Shown: one piece after another, positions 1 through 8,033 of the stretch
How positions within the stretch are numbered: the first letter of the stretch is position 1
How the letters are laid out: every line of letters begins with the position of its first letter
From: CAZUCE01 sp964619265
GTDB lineage: Bacteria > Planctomycetota > UBA1135 > GCA-002686595
Length of the DNA: 64,000 nucleotides
Assembly: GCA_964619265.1 (NCBI GenBank)
Contig: CAZUCE010000016.1
Span: 30,294-94,293, forward strand
Direction of reading: 5' to 3'
The notes under the pieces: model-generated
Database searches by the model: none
Told to the model about the DNA's origin: nothing
Seen by the model: only the letters and a program-made list of their open reading frames with translations
Translations under genes and position numbers: made by a program

Positions 1-390
1 GATCTGCGCCAAGCCTTGGAGTACGCGACGGGAGACCTTCGAATCGTCGTAGGCTTCCTGCCAGACGGGCCGCAGCTCGAGGAACCGAGTCAGTCGATCT
101 CGCCAAGCGGCGAGGTCGGGATTGCCCTCCAATTGGAGCGCCTCGAGCCGCTCGGTCCAGCCGGACTGGTCCGGAGTCAGCCGGGTTTCGTGCAGATCTT
201 GGAGTTCGCTCTTCGCATGCTCGCGATCCATGGCCGCTTCGGCTTGAACGGGCGAACTTGGACCTGTTCCTCTCGAGGTTGCCTGGGTGTGCTGCTCGCG
301 AAGCCAAGCAATGGCGTCGCTTTCCAGCGCCGGATCTCGCTGGAGCATCAGATCCACGTACTCAAAGTCCGCCTCACTGATTTCCTTCAT
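1..390 (-). CDS. Partial CDS downstream of hscC, 5' 130 codons
   Basis: An open frame starts at the ATG whose first base is 390, inside the end of hscC (17-base overlap), and runs off the window edge without a stop. The 130 visible residues are charged and helical (MKEISEADFEYVDLMLQ..., then a Glu/Arg/Leu-rich stretch). I see no HPD motif, so no J-domain is visible in this part. The overlap implies co-translation with the Hsp70, so a chaperone partner or adaptor is possible, but that is inference. Family not recognised. Confidence 0.7.
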   Translation of the reverse strand, partial: MKEISEADFEYVDLMLQRDPALESDAIAWLREQHTQATSRGTGPSSPVQAEAAMDREHAKSELQDLHETRLTPDQSGWTERLEALQLEGNPDLAAWRDRLTRFLELRPVWQEAYDDSKVSRRVLQGLAQI

Positions 391-2137
391 CGTCTCCGGG
401 CGTTGTCTTGGATTCCTCGAACGGGTACCCGAGTTGGGAGAGCAGGAGCAGGAGGTCTTGGCGCGCCTGCTCGAAGCCTTCTCGATCATTGCCGTTCAAT
501 TCGCGCTCGAAGAAGTCGACAGTCTGCTCCAGGCTTTCGCGCTGGTAGGTCCCGACTTCTCCGATGATGCGTGTGCCGAACTGCAGCAACTTTTGGTGGC
601 TGGCGTTCTCGCGCGGATAGAACTTGAGGGCGCGCAATCTAGCCGCGGCCAATTCGATTTCGGCTTCAGACAGGTTGCGAACATGCTGCGTGAACAGCGA
701 ACGGAACTTCTTGCCGGTTTGGTCGATGATGGCTTCGACTTCGAGTAGACCGTTCAGGTCGTAGGTGAAGCGCAGGGTCACGGGTGCCCCGCGTTCCCGG
801 GCGGGAATGCCTGAGACCTGGAATTCGCCGAGCAACAGGTTCTCCTCGACTCTCCGCGACTCGCCTTGAAAAACGCGCACGCGAATCTCGCGCTGGCCCG
901 CCTGCATCGTCGAGACCGTCTCCTCTTTGGAGACTGGAATCGTCGTGTTGCGGTGAATCACCGGCATGAAGTATCCGTCCTTTTGCCGCGAGCCGAACTC
1001 TTTTGTGATCTCGACGCCCAGGGTGTAGGGGCAGACGTCGGTCATGACCAAGTCTTCGACGGAGCGATCGTCCTCGATCAAGGCAGCCTGGATGGCAGCT
1101 CCTCGGGCGACGACCTCGTCGGGATCCAGCGAGCAGCTGGGCTCGCGGCGCAGCCTGCGCTCGACGAACTCCCGGATCAGCGGCATGCGAGTCGCGCCTC
1201 CGACCAAGATCACTTCGTCCAGCTCGTCCAATTCGCAACGAGCGTCGCGCAGGACGCGACCCACAGGACCGTCGAGGCGTTGGAGCAGCGGCGCGGAGAC
1301 TTCGGCGAGCAGCTCGCGGGTCAGTTCGATTTCCTGCGCCGTTTCGTCCGCGCGGCCCTCCAGGTCCGGCAACTTCAGCGTGCTGCGGTCTTGTTCGCCC
1401 AGTGCCCGCTTGGCTGCCTCGGCTTGGCTGCGCAGGCGCGCGACGCGCAGCGGCGCCTGCAGCTCAGAGACTTCGAGGGTCTCTCCGATGCTACTGAGGG
1501 CCCAGTCGGCGATGCGATCGGTGAAGTCCTCGCCGCCGAGGTGGCTTTCGCCCGCCGTCGCAACGATCTCAAGAACGCCGTCGCAGCTCTCCATGAGCGT
1601 GACGTCAAAGGTGCCGCCCCCCAGGTCAAACACGAGCAACTTGCGGTCGGCCTCGCGATCGGCGAGTCCGTAGGTCAACGCCGCGGCCGTCGGCTCGTTG
1701 ACGATTCGTTGGGCCGAAAGGCCGGCCAGTTCGGCCGCAATGCGTGTCGCCTGCCGTTGGTGGTCGTTGAAGTAGGCGGGCACCGTGATGACGGCTTTTT
1801 CGACCTTGGATCCCAGGTGCGTTTCGGCGTCCGCGAGGAGCGAGCGCAGCACCAGGCTGGACAGCTCCTGGGCTGTGAACGGCTTGCCGGCTAGGTCGAA
1901 GCGCTTGTCAGTGCCCATGGCTCGCTTGAACCAAGCGGCGCATCGCTCGGGATGCGTGACCGAGAGTTCGAGGGCCGCCTCACCGACGACGATTTCGCCG
2001 CTTTCGAGCAGGCCGACGCAAGAGGGCGTCAGAAACCGGCCGTGGGCACCGGGAATCAGTTCCGGTTCACCGTCGCGAAAGACGGCACACAGCGAGTTGG
2101 TCGTGCCAAGATCAATCCCAACGGGCAAGGGAGGCAT
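374..2137 (-). CDS. hscC: Hsp70-family chaperone HscC
   Basis: 587 aa cytosolic ATP-dependent chaperone. The nucleotide-binding domain (about residues 1-370) shows the Hsp70 signatures IDLGTTNSL near residue 8, LVFDLGGGTFDVTLME near 170 and an ILVGGATRMPLIREF block near 310. The substrate-binding part follows (DVCPYTLGVEI, RNTTIPVSKEE, FTYDLNGLLEVEA). Length (about 560-590 aa) and the phrases TPSCVGLLESGEIVVG and AAWFKRAMGTDK resemble E. coli HscC more than DnaK, and the long DnaK lid tail is absent. HscC relatives usually work with a dedicated J-protein; none is visible here. The next gene overlaps its 3' end. ATG start at 2137 with no clear Shine-Dalgarno. Confidence 0.93.
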   Translation of the reverse strand: MPPLPVGIDLGTTNSLCAVFRDGEPELIPGAHGRFLTPSCVGLLESGEIVVGEAALELSVTHPERCAAWFKRAMGTDKRFDLAGKPFTAQELSSLVLRSLLADAETHLGSKVEKAVITVPAYFNDHQRQATRIAAELAGLSAQRIVNEPTAAALTYGLADREADRKLLVFDLGGGTFDVTLMESCDGVLEIVATAGESHLGGEDFTDRIADWALSSIGETLEVSELQAPLRVARLRSQAEAAKRALGEQDRSTLKLPDLEGRADETAQEIELTRELLAEVSAPLLQRLDGPVGRVLRDARCELDELDEVILVGGATRMPLIREFVERRLRREPSCSLDPDEVVARGAAIQAALIEDDRSVEDLVMTDVCPYTLGVEITKEFGSRQKDGYFMPVIHRNTTIPVSKEETVSTMQAGQREIRVRVFQGESRRVEENLLLGEFQVSGIPARERGAPVTLRFTYDLNGLLEVEAIIDQTGKKFRSLFTQHVRNLSEAEIELAAARLRALKFYPRENASHQKLLQFGTRIIGEVGTYQRESLEQTVDFFERELNGNDREGFEQARQDLLLLLSQLGYPFEESKTTPGDDEGNQ

Positions 2138-2720
2138 GGGCAGCGTTTTCGGAGCGGTACGCGGATTCAGAAGGGGCAGGTCGGCGGGAGCCGCCTGGAG
2201 GGCTCCCGGAGAGTGCGCATTCTGCTCGACCGCCGCCGATTGGGATAGTCCCCGTCAGTTGACGGACTCTTGCCGCCAGCGGCGACCGGGTAGGAGCGCT
2301 CGGGGCGATTGGCTGGCTGGAGATTGTGGAGCGGGTCTGCCGCCTTCTTGGAGAGGAAGTCGCCCTTCGAGCAGCCGGTTAAGGAAGGGCGAGCCAAGCG
2401 CGGGGATCTTCCCTGCTCCCAGAACCCAGTCGAATCCCCTTATCGAATGGGTCGGTCTTCGTCCGCAGCGCCGGCGCCCCCGGCTGCGACCGGGGTCCGA
2501 AAGCCAAGGGCCAGGCAGGCCGAGGGACGTTTCCAGGGGATCGACCGGCCGGCGCGAGTGACCAGGCGCCGCGGATCCGGGGGGCGGTCCGGCACCTGCC
2601 AGGGGTCCGGAAGCCCAGAAAAGGGGTTCGGGAGGGGTCCGAGCGGCCCTCTTGGGGGCCAGCGAGGCAGAATTGGGGGAGTCCGGAAGATGCCCCTGCC
2701 TGGACCGTCCAGCAGGGGTC
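2138..2720. other. Intergenic region between divergent hscC and sigma operon
   Basis: 583 bases between hscC (leftward) and the ECF sigma gene (rightward). Open frames cross it on both strands but their translations are Pro/Arg/Gly-rich and low in hydrophobic residues, as expected of non-coding GC-rich DNA. It should hold both promoters. I cannot pick out a convincing -35/-10 pair or an RNA gene. Confidence 0.6.
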
Positions 2721-3536
2721 ATGAGTTCTGCCCTGCGACTTGTCCGGCCCGATCCAGGCCCTACCCCGATGCCCGAGCCTCCGCCGACCGACTCGAGCCT
2801 GCCCGAGGATTCGGACCGGGAGACTGCGGCCGAGCGATCCCAGGCCGAGGACGTGGAGCTGGTGGCACGCACCCTGAGAGGCGAGCAGGTGGCCTTTGAG
2901 TCGCTGGTTGAGAAGTACCAGTCGCGGCTGTTCGGGTTGGCGCGGCAGTACACCCGCAGCACGGTCGAGGTGGAGGATCTGGTCCAGGACACGTTCCTGA
3001 AGGCCTATTCGAAGTTGGAGACCTATCGGGCTGAGTCGTCGTTCTCGACTTGGCTGATGCGTATCGCGGTGAATTCGTCGCTGGATCTGCGCAAGCGTTT
3101 TTCGCGCAGCCCCGTGACCAGTGTGGAAGACCCCGAAGAGCTACTCGGAGCCGAAACGACGGGTCCGCGGGCCGGAGGATTCCCGGCGCCCGATGAAGGG
3201 CTAACGCGGGCCGAATTGGCGGCGGTCACGGAACAAGCGCTGAGCCAATTGCCGGATGCGTTCCGGACGGTGCTCGTTCTGCGGGAATTCGAAGAGCTTT
3301 CCTACGTCGAGATCGCGGAGATGCTCGAGATCTCCATCGGTACAGTCGAATCACGGCTGTTCCGGGCCCGGGCACGCTTCCGCGATGCCTTGTGCGAAAT
3401 TCAACCGGAGCTGTTCGACGAGCTGGGGGGCAACGAGCGCGGACCGCGCAAGCGTCGCCGGCTCGGCGGTCCGGGCTCGGGGACCAAGTCCGCGAAGAAG
3501 AGCGCGTCGAAGCGACGCAAAGGAGGTAGCCAATGA
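2721..3536 (+). CDS. RpoE-like ECF sigma-70 factor
   Basis: 271 aa. Sigma region 2 lies at about residues 45-125 (YQSRLFGLARQYTR, EDLVQDTFLKAY, FSTWLMRIAVN). Region 4 is at about 175-230 (LPDAFRTVLVLREFEELS, then the helix-turn-helix EMLEISIGTVESRLFRAR). The C-terminus is a Lys/Arg-rich tail. The chosen ATG (2721) follows AGCAGGGG; ATG 2769 would also work and would remove a Pro-rich leader. The stop overlaps the anti-sigma start as ATGA, so sigma and anti-sigma are translationally coupled, typical of ECF switches that respond to envelope signals. Trigger unknown. Confidence 0.9.
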   Translation: MSSALRLVRPDPGPTPMPEPPPTDSSLPEDSDRETAAERSQAEDVELVARTLRGEQVAFESLVEKYQSRLFGLARQYTRSTVEVEDLVQDTFLKAYSKLETYRAESSFSTWLMRIAVNSSLDLRKRFSRSPVTSVEDPEELLGAETTGPRAGGFPAPDEGLTRAELAAVTEQALSQLPDAFRTVLVLREFEELSYVEIAEMLEISIGTVESRLFRARARFRDALCEIQPELFDELGGNERGPRKRRRLGGPGSGTKSAKKSASKRRKGGSQ

Positions 3537-4030
3537 CTGTTCAACCGATGAGCTGCGAGCGATCCCACGCGTTGATGACCCGCTATGTGGACGGTGAGCT
3601 GGAGGAGGCTCTGGCGGCTCCGCTTCGCCGGCACCTGCTCGAGTGCAACGGCTGTCGAGGCCTGGCGGTCGAAACCAAAAATCTGCGGGCCTGGATGGAG
3701 CCGCGCCCGGCTCCGGCGATTCCCACCGGTTTTGCGGCTCGGGTCGCCGAGCGGGCTTTCTCCGGCGCCGAACCGGTGGTGACCCTGCGGCCGGTCGGAG
3801 GCTCGGAGTCGTCGATTCCTCACCTGCAGGCCTTCGTCCTGGCGGCCACCGCGGTCGCGGCCGGGGTGTTGTTCTTCTTGGCCCTCGGCCTTGGATTCGC
3901 GAACCGGCCGGGTGGCGAGTCCCTGGAGGCCGCGCCCTACACCGAAGCCCTTGAGTTGCTCGAGGAACTCGAGCGCCAGGAGCAGGCCGACGCCGAGAAG
4001 GCGCTCCCGGGCGGACCCAAAGCACGGTGA
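3533..4030 (+). CDS. Zinc-finger (zf-HC2) transmembrane anti-sigma factor
   Basis: 165 aa. The N-terminal ZAS/zf-HC2 domain shows CERSHALMTRYVDGELEE followed by HLLECNGC, the HxxxCxxC zinc-binding arrangement of anti-sigma factors that hold ECF sigmas inactive. One membrane segment follows at about residues 98-122 (hydrophobic FVLAATAVAAGVLFFLA). The remaining 40 residues are acidic and lie on the far side of the membrane. A strong Shine-Dalgarno (AAAGGAGG) precedes the ATG, which overlaps the sigma stop. Its own stop overlaps the GTG of the next gene. Role as the cognate anti-sigma of the upstream gene is inferred from adjacency and domain. Confidence 0.88.
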   Translation: MTVQPMSCERSHALMTRYVDGELEEALAAPLRRHLLECNGCRGLAVETKNLRAWMEPRPAPAIPTGFAARVAERAFSGAEPVVTLRPVGGSESSIPHLQAFVLAATAVAAGVLFFLALGLGFANRPGGESLEAAPYTEALELLEELERQEQADAEKALPGGPKAR

Positions 4031-4518
4031 GCGAGCAGGCTGAGCGGTGGGAGGGTGCTCGAAAGGGAGCGGGCGGGCCGGAGCCGGCCAGCGCGGATGC
4101 TCAGACCCCCAGCGCTCAGGCTCAGGCCCCCAGTCCGTTCAAGTCGCCCCAAGCGGCCCTGCGCGGCTGGATCGTCCTGCTCGCCAGCGTCAGCGCCCTG
4201 GCCGGCTTCGCGGCCGGTTTGCTGGTCGCGATGCAGTTCGGGCCCGACCCCGAGCCGACCGGAGCCTTCGCCCGTTACCGGGAAGCGATCGTCCAGGAGT
4301 TTGACCTCTCGCCCGAACGTGAACGTGTCCTCGCTTCCGTCCTGGACGAATACGCGCGACAACTGGAGGATCTCCAGGCCCGTGGGCTGCGGCCGCTTGG
4401 CGACGAGCAGGCAAAACGCGGCCTGCGGATCCACGAGATGATCCGCGACCGAATCATTCCGTCCGATCAGCGCGACCGCTTCCTGGAGCTGTCGAGCCTC
4501 GAGGCGAGCCCTTTTTAG
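4027..4518 (+). CDS. Membrane-anchored periplasmic protein of the sigma operon (CpxP/ZraP-like size)
   Basis: 163 aa, GTG start overlapping the previous TGA (GTGA). A Ser/Ala/Pro/Gln-rich N-terminus is followed by one membrane helix at about residues 48-70 (GWIVLLASVSALAGFAAG). The C-terminal 80 residues are helical and charged, with FDLSPERERVLASVLDEY and DRIIPSDQRDRFLEL. That resembles the small helical periplasmic sensors of the CpxP/ZraP type, which feed back on envelope-stress regulators; the match is by general shape, not a firm motif. Its place in the operon suggests a third component of the ECF switch. Confidence 0.75.
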   Translation: MSEQAERWEGARKGAGGPEPASADAQTPSAQAQAPSPFKSPQAALRGWIVLLASVSALAGFAAGLLVAMQFGPDPEPTGAFARYREAIVQEFDLSPERERVLASVLDEYARQLEDLQARGLRPLGDEQAKRGLRIHEMIRDRIIPSDQRDRFLELSSLEASPF

Positions 4519-4562
4519 TTCCCGCGCTTCCACCGAACGCCCTCTCTCTCCCCCCCTGAATT

Positions 4563-6341
4563 ATGGCCCGAATGTGCGGAATCCGGCTTGGCGCGCGCGC
4601 CTACGAAGCCGTCGTGCTGGACGGTAGTGCGAAGAAGCCCCGGCTGCGTTTCTCGCTCGAGGGCCGCGTACCGGTCGTCGACGAGTTCGCACGTGAAGAG
4701 CTAGCCGAGCATCTGAAAGATGTTGCCCGCGACTACCGCAAGGACCTCGCTGTCGATGACGTGGGGTTGGCCATCGATGCGGGCCTCGGCGTGTACCGCA
4801 ATCTGGCGCTGCCGTTTCCGGACCGCGCGAAGATTGAAGAGGTGCTGAAGTTTGAGATCGAAAGCGAGATTCCCCAGTGGGACATCGATGAGCTGATCTG
4901 CGACTTTCACGTGGTCGACGCGACGCCGGTCGAGTCGAAGCTGATCGTCACGGCAGTTCCCAAGCAGCCGCTGGAGAGCGCGCTTGAGGTGACCACCAGG
5001 GCGGGCCTGGAGCCGCTCGAGGTCGAACTTGAGACCACTGCTTTGTTCCATGCCGCGGAGTTCGGAGACCTGCTGACGCCCGAGGCTTCCCAACTGCTCG
5101 TGCACTTTGGTGAACGCTCGACCTCGCTGGTTGTCGTGACCGACGGCAAGCCGGTTGCCATGCGCGCGTTGCACCTGGAGCTGTTCGCCGAGCCCACAGC
5201 AGATCAAGAAGAAGAGTCGCCAGACGGTGAAGGAGTCAGGGCCTCCCTGGAACCGCAGGCCTTGGATCCCGAGCGCCAGATTCAAATGATCGAACGCGTG
5301 CGCCGAGAGTTTGGCCGCACGCTGACCTCAGCGGATCGCGGTCCTGCGTTCGACAAGCTGGCCCTGTGCGGCAACGTGCCCGCGGGCCTGATCGGTACCG
5401 AAATCCAAGGCGTCCCGATTGTCGCGCTAGATCCGCTCGGCGAGCTAGAGCCTGAGCGCGATCCCGCGGAACGCCTGCGGCTCGCTCTTGCCTTCGCTAC
5501 GGCCTGGCGACAAATGGGAGGCGGCTCACTCGAGCCGCGCCTGCGTCGCGAGGAACTGGCGTTCGCCGGAACCTTCGAGCGTCTTGAGCTCCCGCTCGGA
5601 GTGCTGGGCTTGTTGTTGGTCACCTTCTTGGCCTCCCAGTTCATCATCACCAAGAAGGTTCACGTGCCGCGCAGCAACGACGTTGACCGATGGATGGAGG
5701 CGATGCGCAACTTCACCATCGGCGTGCCCGAGGAAGGTAAGGCGGGGAGTCTCACCGATCCCCCCCAGGATCTTTCCAACTACATCAAAGGTGCGTTGGC
5801 CGGCGATTTCGATGACGAAGAAGCGCCGATGGAGCAGTTTGATCGGGTCTACCAAAAACTCGGCCAGCACATCCTTCGTTTGCGTAGCACCCTGGGTCAG
5901 ACAGACGGCGTCGGCCAACCGATGTCAGCGCTGAGTGCATCGAGCTTGGTTCTCGACGTATTCGACGAGCTAGGCGAAGAGACCCTCGGCCGAGTGGCGT
6001 TCCGCAAGTTCGAAGCCCAGTACCGCCCCGGAAACCGTGGGCGGACCGAGGAAAACGTGACCGTCAAGCTGGACCTGTCGTTCTTTGCGGAGAACGACGC
6101 GACTGCTACTCGCAACTTCAATCGCTTGGAGGAAGAGCTGCAGGCCCGCGACTGGGTTCTCAGCACGGATTCGAAGGGCACCGACTCGTTCAAGGGCGAG
6201 AACACGGGGATCTCCACCAACGGATTCGAAATTCTCGTCGACGTAAGCCGCGCCACGGGTGAGGCCGATGGAGCCGTCTCGAGGGCGGAGCCAGCGCCGA
6301 CAGGTGCCACGACGCAGTCCGAGGTCGCCACAGCTCGCTGA
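4563..6341 (+). CDS. GspL/PilM-like assembly platform protein
   Basis: 592 aa. Residues 1 to about 330 read as a PilM/GspL actin-like cytoplasmic domain (LGVYRNLALPFPDRAKIEEV, KFEIESEIPQWDIDELICDF, LLVHFGERSTSLVVV). One membrane helix lies at about 343-362 (LGVLGLLLVTFLASQFI). About 230 residues then follow on the far side. Cytoplasmic ATPase-fold domain, single helix and extracytoplasmic domain in one chain is the GspL arrangement; in type IV pili the same parts are split as PilM and PilN. The next gene looks like GspM/PilO, supporting an inner-membrane platform role. No other secretion or pilus genes are in the window. The ATG has no clear Shine-Dalgarno. Confidence 0.82.
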   Translation: MARMCGIRLGARAYEAVVLDGSAKKPRLRFSLEGRVPVVDEFAREELAEHLKDVARDYRKDLAVDDVGLAIDAGLGVYRNLALPFPDRAKIEEVLKFEIESEIPQWDIDELICDFHVVDATPVESKLIVTAVPKQPLESALEVTTRAGLEPLEVELETTALFHAAEFGDLLTPEASQLLVHFGERSTSLVVVTDGKPVAMRALHLELFAEPTADQEEESPDGEGVRASLEPQALDPERQIQMIERVRREFGRTLTSADRGPAFDKLALCGNVPAGLIGTEIQGVPIVALDPLGELEPERDPAERLRLALAFATAWRQMGGGSLEPRLRREELAFAGTFERLELPLGVLGLLLVTFLASQFIITKKVHVPRSNDVDRWMEAMRNFTIGVPEEGKAGSLTDPPQDLSNYIKGALAGDFDDEEAPMEQFDRVYQKLGQHILRLRSTLGQTDGVGQPMSALSASSLVLDVFDELGEETLGRVAFRKFEAQYRPGNRGRTEENVTVKLDLSFFAENDATATRNFNRLEEELQARDWVLSTDSKGTDSFKGENTGISTNGFEILVDVSRATGEADGAVSRAEPAPTGATTQSEVATAR

Positions 6342-6354
6342 GCGGAACACCACC

Positions 6355-6936
6355 ATGAAGTCCTTCTTCCAGAACCTCACCTTCAGTCGAGCGATCATCC
6401 TGGCGAGCTTTCTCGGCTCGATGGTCCTCGGATTTTTGCTCTACAAGGAAAAGCAGCGCTTGGCCGCGTACGAGAATGCGATTCCTCACGCCGAGGAGAT
6501 GGTCCCAAAGATCATCTCGCGAGCCCAAGAGCTCGAAGAGCTGATGAAAGCCGCCGCCAGCGAGGACTTCGCTGGGGGCGTAGATCGGATCGAGACCTAC
6601 GTTCGAAACAAGGCCCAGGATTCCAAGGTCAACGTGGGGCAGGTCGACACCAGCAAGGGCAAGGAAATCCCGATCGCCACAGGCGGAGCAGGCGGTCAAG
6701 GCAGTCGCGTGATCGACACGGTCTACACGGTCACGCCGTCCCGCGACGGCAAGGGTGAGTACACGCGCAGCGGGGTTGCCAACTTCGCTTACCTGCTCGA
6801 GCAAGATCGTCGAGCGGTCAAGGTGACCCGCCTGCTGCTGCGGCCGACGCAGAAAGGGCTGAAGCCGGATATGGCGATCGAAGATCGCTGGACGTTCGAC
6901 ATTGACATCAGCATTCGCAGCCGTGAAGAGGGGTGA
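6355..6936 (+). CDS. GspM/PilO-like inner-membrane assembly protein
   Basis: 193 aa. Short cytoplasmic N-terminus (MKSFFQNLTFSRA), one membrane helix at about residues 13-30 (IILASFLGSMVLGFLLYK), a coiled-coil-prone stretch (about 35-65), then an alpha/beta extracytoplasmic domain ending RWTFDIDISIRSREEG. Topology and position directly after the GspL/PilM-like gene (13 bases) fit GspM or PilO, which pair with GspL/PilN. Assignment rests on topology and context rather than a diagnostic motif. Its stop overlaps the next gene's GTG. Confidence 0.72.
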   Translation: MKSFFQNLTFSRAIILASFLGSMVLGFLLYKEKQRLAAYENAIPHAEEMVPKIISRAQELEELMKAAASEDFAGGVDRIETYVRNKAQDSKVNVGQVDTSKGKEIPIATGGAGGQGSRVIDTVYTVTPSRDGKGEYTRSGVANFAYLLEQDRRAVKVTRLLLRPTQKGLKPDMAIEDRWTFDIDISIRSREEG

Positions 6937-8033
6937 GCGGCGCCGCGCTCCCCGCCGCCACAGAAGCCGGAACGGAGCCTGAGCCGGCGAGCGGGCGATC
7001 GATGATCGCTTGGACCGGCGGAGCCTATTCGCTGTTGCGGGTCTGGATCGCGCTGGTGGCCGGCGCGGCGCTGCTTGTACGTTCGTCCGACGCCATCGCG
7101 GGTGGACTTGGTTCGACGCTTGCGATGGGGCTTTGGATTGGGCTTGGACTGCTGGCCCTTGGGTACTTCGATCGATGGTCCTCGCTGGGGATCGTCCTGG
7201 CTGGCACCGCCTTGGAGTTCGCCGGCCCACACGGCTTTTCGCCGGCAGCCTGGGCGCTGATCGTGCTGTTCGCCTTGGTCGCGGCGGTTTCCCCCGCGCC
7301 TTACCTGAGCCTGGCTGCCAAGGGTCGTGTTGATCCGGGCGGTGGCTGGCGGATGCATGTCTGGATTCCGCGCACGGCTTGGCTTGTTCAGCTAGCGCTC
7401 CTGTATCCGGGCTGGAATTCACACGTGCCTATGCGGGAGTGGATCCTGTTTGGGCTCTTGCTCCTGCTGGGGTTGGTGTTCCCCGGGCGGTTTTTTGTCT
7501 GGGCATTGGCCCTTGTCCTTCACGTCGTAGGAATCGCGATCGATCCCGAACCGCTGGTCCGAGGAGCGGCCGGCCTCGGGCTGCTGGGTCTGAGTTTCAA
7601 ACCCAGCTGGATCGGTCGCCGGGGCGGCGTTGGCGTCGAACAGGTCTTCTACGACGGAGCCTGCGGGCTCTGCCACAGCGCGGTGCGCTTCCTGTTGGCG
7701 GAAGACCCCGCCGGTGTGCTGCGCTTTGCCCCGATCGCGGGCGAGTCTTATCGCGCGTCTATTCCGAACGATCTTCAGGGCCGGCTTCCCGATTCGATCC
7801 TGGTTTTGACCGAGAAGGGCGAATTGCTCGACCGCAGCCGAGCTGTTGTCCATGCGCTCGCTCGCCTGGGAGGTTGGTGGCACGTGGCAGCGTTCTTCGG
7901 GGAGGCGGTTCCGCTGGCTGTGCGCGATCCGCTCTACGATTTCATCGCCAAGCGGCGTCATCGCTGGTTCGAGACGCCCGCCGAGGCTTGTCCGTTGCTG
8001 CCGCCGCACCTATTGGAGCGGTTTCACGGTTAG
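6933..8033 (+). CDS. Multi-pass membrane protein fused to a DCC thiol-disulfide oxidoreductase domain
   Basis: 366 aa with a GTG start overlapping the previous stop (GTGA). Residues about 25-220 form six to seven hydrophobic segments (LLRVWIALVAGAALLV, IVLFALVAAVSPAPYLSL, WILFGLLLLLGLVFPGRFF). Residues about 235-340 are a DCC/DUF393 domain with YDGACGLCHSAVRFL (Cys244-x-x-Cys247) and later the typical FIAKRRHRWF. The DCC family is predicted to do thiol-disulfide exchange; when fused to membrane domains the membrane part is often HTTM/vitamin-K carboxylase-like, though I cannot confirm that here. End of a possible operon with the sigma and GspL/M-like genes; converges with the next gene. Confidence 0.85.
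   Translation: MSGAALPAATEAGTEPEPASGRSMIAWTGGAYSLLRVWIALVAGAALLVRSSDAIAGGLGSTLAMGLWIGLGLLALGYFDRWSSLGIVLAGTALEFAGPHGFSPAAWALIVLFALVAAVSPAPYLSLAAKGRVDPGGGWRMHVWIPRTAWLVQLALLYPGWNSHVPMREWILFGLLLLLGLVFPGRFFVWALALVLHVVGIAIDPEPLVRGAAGLGLLGLSFKPSWIGRRGGVGVEQVFYDGACGLCHSAVRFLLAEDPAGVLRFAPIAGESYRASIPNDLQGRLPDSILVLTEKGELLDRSRAVVHALARLGGWWHVAAFFGEAVPLAVRDPLYDFIAKRRHRWFETPAEACPLLPPHLLERFHG

Noticed and set aside
866..1894. Rightward 342-codon frame antisense to hscC
   Set aside because: hscC is unmistakable; the antisense frame has no recognisable domain.
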